From Candidatus Poseidoniales archaeon (GTDB taxonomy: Archaea > Thermoplasmatota > Poseidoniia > MGIII > CG-Epi1), in contig DQOP01000095.1 in NCBI GenBank assembly GCA_015658585.1, forward strand, positions 1-5,056: a DNA stretch of 5,056 nucleotides, written 5' to 3'. A program made the position numbers and the translations under genes. Shown one piece after another: positions 1 through 5,056 of this stretch. Numbering within the stretch: position 1 is the first letter of the stretch; every line of letters starts with the position of its first letter. Under the pieces are notes generated by a model, which was not told where the DNA came from, did not search any database, and saw nothing but the letters and a program-made list of their open reading frames with translations.

Positions 1-1114
1 TGATGCAACTGTCAATCGATTCTGGTACGGAATCTCCCAGTTCTACCAGGCGATCGGCCAGATAATCGACCAAGGCCTGATTGTTACGTAGTACCGAAAG
101 TACTGTTTTGAAGTAAGTCGTTGCCTGTTCTACCTGTTCTTCTCTTGTTTCGGCTGCGGACTCGCCGAACCCATCAAAAGAAACATCATATTTGGTGGAA
201 AAATCTTCCTTGGTCTTCCAGAACAATTCAGAGTTACGTTTGTGAGGTACTCCATGTGATTTCTCGTCAAATACATAGTAACCACGGCCTTTACGTGATT
301 TAGCATATATCATCTTTGGAATATTGTTTTTGGCTTTACCGACCAATAGATCATAATATGCGGTCGTAAAGGATTCCCAGTCCTCAGAATCATCGGTACC
401 CTCAACATGCCATCCTTTGGTCTCAAACAGTTCTTGAGGAGTTGATTTGACTATAGAACTGAAGGGACGGCTGTCAATACCATAGTCGTTCCAATCTATG
501 TAGTAAACTATGTTTCCAAGACCCAGACCCCAAGCTGAATTCAGAGTCTCATGGGTAGCGCCTGTACTCAATCCTCCCTCACCCTCGAAAGCAAAGACCT
601 TGACTTGATCCGTACCCGCCAATTTATGGGCCAAAGCCTCTCCGGCTGCAGGAGGAGACCCATGACCACTAGGGCCCGTATTGAATTTGAAGAACAGGGT
701 CTTACCTTCCATCTCGGCATGGCCTGGTAATCCCTTGTTCCTGCGGAGCATCAAAAGATCCTCCCACGTCAGCTGAAACTCCTCACTGTTCCTGACCAGA
801 TACTTGGAATCCTGGGTCTGTTCGTATTTTATTCTGAGAGACTCATTGAGAATCGCCAACGTGGAGTAGACCAAGGGATTATCGTGCCCTGCTACTAGCA
901 CAAACCTGTCTGCAAAACGTTTGGAGGGATCTCTAATGTCCCATCTCATGGCACCAGACAACAGTGTTATCAGCATTCCCTGCACTTTCGAACGGGAACC
1001 TCCTGGGTGACCACTCTGACTAAGGTTTAGGGATATGTCTATGCATTGATCAATTAAATCCTTGGTGACTTCCCAGTATTGATAATTCTGCTTTAACACT
1101 GAAGGATTATCCAT
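1..1114 (-). CDS. Transketolase-like thiamine-diphosphate enzyme, N-terminal part (3' end beyond window)
   Basis: Transketolases move two-carbon ketol units between sugar phosphates in the cytoplasmic pentose-phosphate or Calvin-type pathways, using thiamine diphosphate (ThDP) and a divalent metal. The frame is open for 371 codons and leaves the window without a stop. Motifs in family order: SGHPGGSRS (34-42), DRFVLVAGHDNPLVYS (69-84; the His matches a conserved active-site His), GHAEM (131-135), TGPSGHGSP (147-154), then the ThDP/metal motif starting GEG (178-180) with N209 exactly 28 residues after it. This covers the PP (cofactor-binding) domain and the start of the linker, where the family would next carry its Pyr and C-terminal domains. 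The start is the ATG at 1114: an in-frame TGA lies two codons upstream. No good Shine-Dalgarno site precedes it. It lies 41 bases after the eight-helix protein, so it may be the operon's last gene or have its own promoter. Odd points: Glu replaces the metal-binding Asp of GDG, and Thr184 replaces a Glu usual in transketolases. The family call is firm; the substrate is not proven. Confidence 0.88.
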   Translation of the reverse strand, partial: MDNPSVLKQNYQYWEVTKDLIDQCIDISLNLSQSGHPGGSRSKVQGMLITLLSGAMRWDIRDPSKRFADRFVLVAGHDNPLVYSTLAILNESLRIKYEQTQDSKYLVRNSEEFQLTWEDLLMLRRNKGLPGHAEMEGKTLFFKFNTGPSGHGSPPAAGEALAHKLAGTDQVKVFAFEGEGGLSTGATHETLNSAWGLGLGNIVYYIDWNDYGIDSRPFSSIVKSTPQELFETKGWHVEGTDDSEDWESFTTAYYDLLVGKAKNNIPKMIYAKSRKGRGYYVFDEKSHGVPHKRNSELFWKTKEDFSTKYDVSFDGFGESAAETREEQVEQATTYFKTVLSVLRNNQALVDYLADRLVELGDSVPESIDSCI

Positions 1115-1155
1115 AACTCATAACCAAGACCATAGATGTGTTTTTGAAGTTTCTG
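1115..1155 (-). other. Short gap before the transketolase-like gene
   Basis: These 41 bases are the only real intergenic space in the window. They hold an A-rich patch (TTCAAAAACA on the minus strand), about 25-34 bases before the transketolase ATG. That is where an archaeal TATA element would sit for a leaderless transcript, but the match is poor. There is no hairpin followed by a T run, so I see no terminator for the upstream operon. Read-through from the MoxR operon and a weak separate promoter are both possible. Confidence 0.3.
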
Positions 1156-2001
1156 CTAATCTTCAACCTGACGAGCCAGATATCCTCTTGAAAAGAGGGT
1201 CTGGACTATGGCCCACATCATAAAAAAGACCAAAACCGACAATGCTTGACCATAAATCGTATTGTATTCAATCGAATTACTGAAACTGTAAGGCAGGATT
1301 TCTCCCAAGAAATTGTGGAACAGGAAGGCCAGAGAGGTCAGACCGATCGCTAGGGCCAATGTAACTATCAGAGTACGAAGGAACCATTGCAAGACCGTCT
1401 CATATTCTCTGGAATAATGCATTATCCTTGCCAAGCGACTGTACCGAACCTGACCATAACTCAATTCCAGATACAGCATAAAGGAAAACACAAAACCGAG
1501 AATCGGATAAATCTGTTCATTGGTATTGCCAGATAAGCCAATGGGCATCACCAGGATTAAAAATGCTGAGAACACTTGATTTCCAATACTATTATCCCAG
1601 ATTCCAACAACACCCATTGCAACAGGAAGACCAATCCAAGTCCACAAGAACAATTGCTGTGTAAGTTCATAAGGCACTGGATCATACTTTCTAATGGACG
1701 CTATGAATACGGAAATGATTACCACTAAAACTGTGAACAGGGTATAATCGTATACTTTCTTGTTCATTCCTAGAAATAGATACACAGTTCCAATGAACAA
1801 ACCCAGCAAAATACCGGCAACGATGGAATTGTTGAGATTTGTCAGTACATCATTACCATACATTGCACTAACAAAACTATTCGTTGCCCGAAAGAACAAG
1901 GATTCATCAATCGGATTTATGACATAGGCCAGACCAAGGCACAATAACAAGGAAAATGTCGCTACAGCTTGCATAAAAGCTAGACTACTGTTAGTATTCA
2001 T
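1156..2001 (-). CDS. Unrecognised integral membrane protein, about eight helices, in the MoxR/DUF58 operon
   Basis: I do not recognise this 281-residue protein. Hydrophobic segments lie near residues 8-28, 60-78, 87-103, 117-134, 142-156, 164-182, 205-228 and 251-270. Positive charges in the loops at 79-86 (NKK) and 183-204 (several Arg), and in the C-terminal tail (SRGYLAR), fit a topology with both ends in the cytoplasm. The larger outside loops would be 29-59 and 229-250. No enzyme or transporter signature is clear. The start chosen is the ATG at 2001, which overlaps the DUF58 stop as TGATG and has a strong Shine-Dalgarno site at proper spacing. A TTG at 2052 would add 17 residues, but they are polar and buried in the DUF58 gene. 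Tight coupling to DUF58 suggests a membrane partner or scaffold for the MoxR/DUF58 machinery. Haloarchaeal MoxR clusters also carry multipass proteins of unknown function beside DUF58, so it may be a distant counterpart (inference). Confidence 0.85.
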   Translation of the reverse strand: MNTNSSLAFMQAVATFSLLLCLGLAYVINPIDESLFFRATNSFVSAMYGNDVLTNLNNSIVAGILLGLFIGTVYLFLGMNKKVYDYTLFTVLVVIISVFIASIRKYDPVPYELTQQLFLWTWIGLPVAMGVVGIWDNSIGNQVFSAFLILVMPIGLSGNTNEQIYPILGFVFSFMLYLELSYGQVRYSRLARIMHYSREYETVLQWFLRTLIVTLALAIGLTSLAFLFHNFLGEILPYSFSNSIEYNTIYGQALSVLVFFMMWAIVQTLFSRGYLARQVED

Positions 2002-3248
2002 CAGCGGATCACCTTCGCTAAAGAGACTGATAGAACTGTGTCGGGATCCCAACGCATAGCCCTTGCACCCAGCGAACGGGCCTCTGAGATTTTATTATCC
2101 AATGATGCTGAAGCGGTAAAGTAGACAGTTGGAGATATTATGGCTGAATCACGATCGTAATCCAGAGTATCCGGAGCAACGAGGGTCAGCTTGAATCCTC
2201 TAGCCGTGATCTCCCTGAGCGCAACTGTACTGGTCGGGTCCGTCTCGAGTGTTGAAACCACCAACACGGGAGACCTTGGTGTGAAATTGCGCAAATCTCC
2301 TAGCACGGTATGAAGGCCAAGAGAACCTGCTGGCTTGACCTCGGCAAGAGCTGTCAGAATCCTGTAAAGATGACGCTCTCCAGTATCTGGGGAAATGACA
2401 TTCACAGTTTCACCATATGTGATAAGACCAACCCTGTTACGGCTTTTTAGGAAGAAACTGACGAGAGAAGCAACGGCACGACAGGAATAATTCAATGGGT
2501 TTCTCAATACAGTTCCAGTCCCTGTTATCTCTCTGGCATCGAGAATAATCATGACATCCGAAATATCTTCCCTCTCAAACTGATTGACCATCAGCTTTCT
2601 GGTCCGTCCAAATACACGCCAATTGATGTTTTTGAAATCGTCCCCCGGAAAATATTCCCGGATTCCATAGAATTCACCACTATTCCCAATCCTTCTTAGT
2701 GGCATGGCACCTTGATACATCTTTGGAAAATCCGTGGAAAGATCGATGCCCTCCATCTGCTCAATCTGTGGTAAAACCACTAAACTGGACTTTGATTCGA
2801 CATCCGCCTCATAATAGAATAAGAAGGAAGGATTGTAAATCCTAAGATGAGGATTACCAAGACGATATTGTCCCCGGAGTCTACATTCGAGAGAATATTT
2901 GTTAACTACCAAATCATCCTTATGAAGCCGGATAATCGTGTGATTCAGGCCCTTCGTAACTTCTATCTCGGACGGTAAATTGTCATAAACCTCAAGAAAA
3001 CCAATAGAACGGCCCTTGTTCTGAATAACTAGATCAATACTTACCCCACTATTCTCAAATACCTGGTCATCATCAAAATCGCGTGTTATCTTGACCTCTA
3101 TCGGACGAGTATTAACCAAACTATGAATTGCGACAAAGCCCAATACGGTAGTTCCTAATAGAAATAATTGAAGATTGTTGATGAATGGAGCGAAAAGAAC
3201 CAGAATAGTGCCAAAACCAACGTAAAAGACAGCCTTACGTGTCCACAT
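2001..3248 (-). CDS. DUF58 domain protein, membrane-anchored partner of MoxR
   Basis: DUF58 proteins accompany MoxR ATPases and are thought to act as membrane-tethered adaptors that present substrates or complexes to the ATPase; the biochemistry is sparse. This 415-residue protein starts with a two-helix hairpin (about 6-21 and 25-45) after a positive MWTRK, placing the rest in the cytoplasm. A beta-rich region follows (about 48-160; RGQYRLG at 125-131, then YNPSFLF and VVLPQ). The DUF58 signature is at 197-210: REYFPGDDFKNINW, followed by RxxGRTRKLMVNQFE. After it comes a von Willebrand A-like fold (about 231-360) with strands VMIILDA, RVGLITYG and SPVLVVSTL. The metal site expected as DxSxS reads DAREI (237-241), so a classical MIDAS site is absent. 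The ATG at 3248 is one base after the MoxR stop, and the TGA overlaps the next start. Length is normal for the family and the gene is intact. The family call is secure; the client is unknown. Confidence 0.95.
   Translation of the reverse strand: MWTRKAVFYVGFGTILVLFAPFINNLQLFLLGTTVLGFVAIHSLVNTRPIEVKITRDFDDDQVFENSGVSIDLVIQNKGRSIGFLEVYDNLPSEIEVTKGLNHTIIRLHKDDLVVNKYSLECRLRGQYRLGNPHLRIYNPSFLFYYEADVESKSSLVVLPQIEQMEGIDLSTDFPKMYQGAMPLRRIGNSGEFYGIREYFPGDDFKNINWRVFGRTRKLMVNQFEREDISDVMIILDAREITGTGTVLRNPLNYSCRAVASLVSFFLKSRNRVGLITYGETVNVISPDTGERHLYRILTALAEVKPAGSLGLHTVLGDLRNFTPRSPVLVVSTLETDPTSTVALREITARGFKLTLVAPDTLDYDRDSAIISPTVYFTASASLDNKISEARSLGARAMRWDPDTVLSVSLAKVIR
2007..2016 (-). promoter_or_regulatory. 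Strong ribosome binding site for the eight-helix protein
   Basis: On the minus strand this reads GAAGGTGATC, one base off GGAGGTGATC, the complement of the 16S rRNA 3' end. The GGTGA core ends seven bases before the ATG at 2001. The site lies inside the last codons of the DUF58 gene. It is the best Shine-Dalgarno match I see at any start in the window, and it decides for the ATG at 2001 over the TTG at 2052. It also shows that this organism can use Shine-Dalgarno initiation inside operons. Confidence 0.75.
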
Positions 3249-3249
3249 G

Positions 3250-4239
3250 TTATTCCACGGTTACGGCCGGGACTTCAACTGTCATCAATAATTCAGAAAT
3301 AATCTCTTCCACTTTAACACCTCTGATACGAGCTTCAGGCTTAAGGATAACACGATGGCCTAGAACTGGGATAGCTGCTCTTTTGACATCGTCTGGTACA
3401 ACGTAGTCTCTCCCGGACAAAACTGCTAATGCCCTTGAAAGTTTGAATAGGCCCAGACTTCCACGAGGACTGGAACCAACTGCAACCCTCGTATCTCTAC
3501 GGGTTGATTGAACCAGCTCAACCATGTATTTCATAACCTCTTTCTTGACATATACCTCTTCAATTGATTTATGCATTTCGACCACCTTCGCAGGTGTGGC
3601 CAGCGCCTTGACGGTGAAAGAATCCTTCTTTCGGTCGGCCCGGGCCTGAAGAATCCCGACCTCGACATCCTCATCAGGATAACCAACACCAATTTTTATC
3701 AGAAAACGGTCCATCTGTGCCTCTGGAAGAGGATAGGTCCCTTCATACTCGATTGGATTCTGAGTTGCCAATACTATAAAGGGACGAGAAAGCTTGTGGG
3801 TTGTACCCTCAATCGTTATCTGCTTTTCTTGCATGGCCTCCAACAGTGCGGCCTGAGTTTTGGGAGGAGCGCGATTTATCTCATCGGCTAATAGAATGTT
3901 ACAAAATATAGGCCCTTTCCTGAATGTGAACTTGTTCTTCTCGGGATCATAGAAATAAGATCCGGTAATATCAGCTGGGAGCAAATCTGGTGTAAATTGA
4001 ATTCTCTTGAAATCACAGCCCAAGATATCGGCCAGCGTGTTCGACATCAAGGTCTTGGCTAGGCCGGGATAATCCTCGAATAGAATATTACCATTAGCCA
4101 GGACACCAGCCATAAGTATCTCAATTGTCTGTTCCTTGCCAAGAACTACATTGGATATTTCATCGGTAATTACTTTGGCTGATTTATTCGTCTTATCAAT
4201 TAGTTCACTGGCTTTTGTTTTCTTTTTGTCTTCTGTCAA
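3250..4239 (-). CDS. MoxR-family AAA+ ATPase
   Basis: MoxR ATPases are cytoplasmic AAA+ ring proteins that use ATP to remodel or activate other proteins, often helping metal cofactor insertion or assembly of membrane and periplasmic complexes, together with DUF58 or von Willebrand A partners. This 329-residue protein is complete. Walker A is EDYPGLAKT (55-63, the MoxR form with LAKT), Walker B is ILLADE (115-120) followed by INRAPPKTQAALLEAMQE, sensor 1 is ATQNP (158-162), MDRF (176-179) carries a candidate Arg finger, and sensor 2 is SSPRG (256-260) in the C-terminal lid domain. The first 22 residues are Lys-rich and probably disordered. The start is a TTG at 4239, one base after the upstream stop; an in-frame TGA a few codons upstream excludes a longer protein, and the first in-frame ATG (residue 43) would remove conserved sequence. 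It is followed after one base by DUF58, the usual pairing. All ATPase motifs are intact. Confidence 0.97.
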   Translation of the reverse strand: MTEDKKKTKASELIDKTNKSAKVITDEISNVVLGKEQTIEILMAGVLANGNILFEDYPGLAKTLMSNTLADILGCDFKRIQFTPDLLPADITGSYFYDPEKNKFTFRKGPIFCNILLADEINRAPPKTQAALLEAMQEKQITIEGTTHKLSRPFIVLATQNPIEYEGTYPLPEAQMDRFLIKIGVGYPDEDVEVGILQARADRKKDSFTVKALATPAKVVEMHKSIEEVYVKKEVMKYMVELVQSTRRDTRVAVGSSPRGSLGLFKLSRALAVLSGRDYVVPDDVKRAAIPVLGHRVILKPEARIRGVKVEEIISELLMTVEVPAVTVE

Positions 4240-4240
4240 A

Positions 4241-5056
4241 TTACCACGCGCTCAATTTTTGGGCAATGTCCTTAAGGTCCTTTGGCCTTATTTGTTTAGG
4301 CGCACCAACAAGCACCTTAAAATCATCATCTAAGGGTATATTATAACTATTAAGCAGATCAGGGAGTATAGATATTCGCTCTTTTCGAGACTTGTCGTCA
4401 AATTCATAAATCTGATATCTTAGACGTAAACGTTCCAGAAATACTTCTTGAAGAACAAGGATACCATTATCCAGATTATGTCCATAGGAACGGAATGGGC
4501 GTGGTTTACGAATATCAAATATATGGAACAGGCGTTTGGGTTCTGGCTGGCGCAAAGACATGGCCATTGTAAAAATAATAACTGCAACCAGAACATTGAG
4601 TCTTATGATCTGAAGTACCAATGTATCCCCAGAAAGCAAGAAGTAGAAACCTAAAGCAGCCTGAAACAAACTGGCTCCGAATGATTCCTGTGTATGCCGT
4701 GATTCATCGAAAAGGACCTGGCCGTCTGTTCCAATAATCGATTCCACCAAATCTATCAGAAAAAACGAATTCTGATTCTCATTCCACATATGATTGATTC
4801 CTAAACTGGAATCAGAGATGAAAACGGCAGAACCGAGAACTTCGCCCTCCGAGCGCAAGCCACATTCAACACCAAGCTGAAATCCTGAAAGGGGAGCGGC
4901 CTCGTCATTAAGTGTTATAGCCCCATCATCGTCCGAATCAATCCACGAGTTCCTGGAAGTCGTCATAAAAACATTCTTGGTCCACTCAATGTTTGAGCTC
5001 CAGAGGTTTAGGGACTGGGAATTCAAGTCCTTGATTACCACGGGTTCATTCAACAA
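4241..5056 (-). CDS. DUF4350-like membrane protein, C-terminal part (5' end beyond window)
   Basis: The visible 271 residues lack the N-terminus: the frame is open at the window edge, and the first codon (TTG) need not be a start. The sequence follows the DUF4350/GldG-like layout: MTTSRNSW (31-38), a GSAVFISDSS strand (75-84) like the 'gDs' strand of these glutamine-amidotransferase-like folds, a polar stretch with N95 before FFLIDLVESIIG (98-109), then QVLFDESRH (113-121), matching the conserved (F)DE-H of DUF4350. One clear membrane helix lies at about 148-168, possibly with another hydrophobic helix at 127-143. The positive RQPEPKR after it places the last ~100 residues in the cytoplasm and the first domain outside. 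Residues 40-51 (DSDDDGAITLND) form an EF-hand-like loop. It lies one base before MoxR and probably opens the visible operon. DUF4350 proteins recur in MoxR/DUF58 clusters; their function is unknown. Fold assignment is from motif resemblance only. Confidence 0.8.
   Translation of the reverse strand: MLNEPVVIKDLNSQSLNLWSSNIEWTKNVFMTTSRNSWIDSDDDGAITLNDEAAPLSGFQLGVECGLRSEGEVLGSAVFISDSSLGINHMWNENQNSFFLIDLVESIIGTDGQVLFDESRHTQESFGASLFQAALGFYFLLSGDTLVLQIIRLNVLVAVIIFTMAMSLRQPEPKRLFHIFDIRKPRPFRSYGHNLDNGILVLQEVFLERLRLRYQIYEFDDKSRKERISILPDLLNSYNIPLDDDFKVLVGAPKQIRPKDLKDIAQKLSAW

Noticed and set aside
121..303. Plus-strand open frame of 60 codons.
   Set aside because: It is antisense to the transketolase-like gene, whose motif-rich frame is clearly the coding one.
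1115..1160. Terminator between the eight-helix gene and the transketolase-like gene.
   Set aside because: No stem longer than three or four pairs and no T run on the minus strand.
1400..1560. Possible degenerate PAP2 phosphatase signature in the eight-helix protein: SRLARIMHYSRE (188-199) resembles SRx5Hx3D, and LSGN (156-159) recalls PSGH.
   Set aside because: The KxxxxxxRP motif is missing, the PSGH His is Asn, only one membrane helix lies between the two motifs where PAP2 has two, and the SR segment lies in an Arg-rich loop that looks cytoplasmic. Chance resemblance is more likely.
2002..2052. Longer version of the eight-helix protein from a TTG at 2052.
   Set aside because: The extra 17 residues are polar and encoded within the DUF58 gene. 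The ATG at 2001 has a TGATG overlap and a strong Shine-Dalgarno site.
3571..3891. Plus-strand open frame of 106 codons.
   Set aside because: It is fully antisense to the Walker B to lid region of the MoxR gene. It has no recognisable domain and an unnatural composition, so it is a shadow frame.
4136..4333. Plus-strand open frame of 65 codons with a hydrophobic stretch.
   Set aside because: It is antisense across the MoxR start and the end of the DUF4350-like gene. The hydrophobic residues come from the reversed Lys/Glu-rich codons of the MoxR N-terminus.
4448..4654. Plus-strand open frame of 68 codons.
   Set aside because: It is antisense to the membrane helix and tail of the DUF4350-like gene, with no start signal or domain.

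Overview
The window holds five genes, all on the minus strand and packed almost end to end, so transcription runs from high to low coordinates. Spot counts put GC in the low to mid 40s percent. No rRNA, tRNA, CRISPR array, insertion sequence or convincing repeat is visible, and no gene-free stretch exceeds about 41 bases.

In reading order: (1) 5056-4241, the C-terminal 271 residues of a DUF4350-like membrane protein cut by the window edge. (2) 4239-3250, a complete MoxR-family AAA+ ATPase. (3) 3248-2001, a complete DUF58 (MoxR-partner) membrane-anchored protein. (4) 2001-1156, an unrecognised protein with about eight membrane helices. (5) 1114-1, the N-terminal 371 residues of a transketolase-like thiamine-diphosphate enzyme that runs off the left edge. 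Junctions 1-2 and 2-3 have a single base between genes, junction 3-4 is a TGATG overlap, and junction 4-5 is a 41-base gap. Genes 1-4 are almost certainly one operon. Gene 5 may be read through from it.

Genes 1-4 look like the widespread but poorly understood MoxR/DUF58 module: a cytoplasmic AAA+ ATPase, a membrane-tethered DUF58 adaptor, a DUF4350-like protein with an outward-facing domain and a cytoplasmic tail, and a multi-pass membrane protein. By analogy with studied MoxR systems, the module probably helps mature, insert metal into or activate membrane or envelope protein complexes. The client here is unknown. The transketolase looks like a metabolic neighbour, not a part of the module.

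Organism: not certain. The gene order DUF4350-MoxR-DUF58-multipass protein, and a DUF58 variant with DAR where an integrin-type metal site would read DxS, recall euryarchaeal clusters. An outward-facing DxDxDG calcium-type loop would suit a calcium-rich habitat such as seawater. The transketolase is the long, unsplit kind more usual in bacteria; archaea generally split it into two genes. A marine archaeal lineage (for example Thermoplasmatota/Poseidoniia) or a marine Chloroflexota-type bacterium are my best guesses, both by inference.
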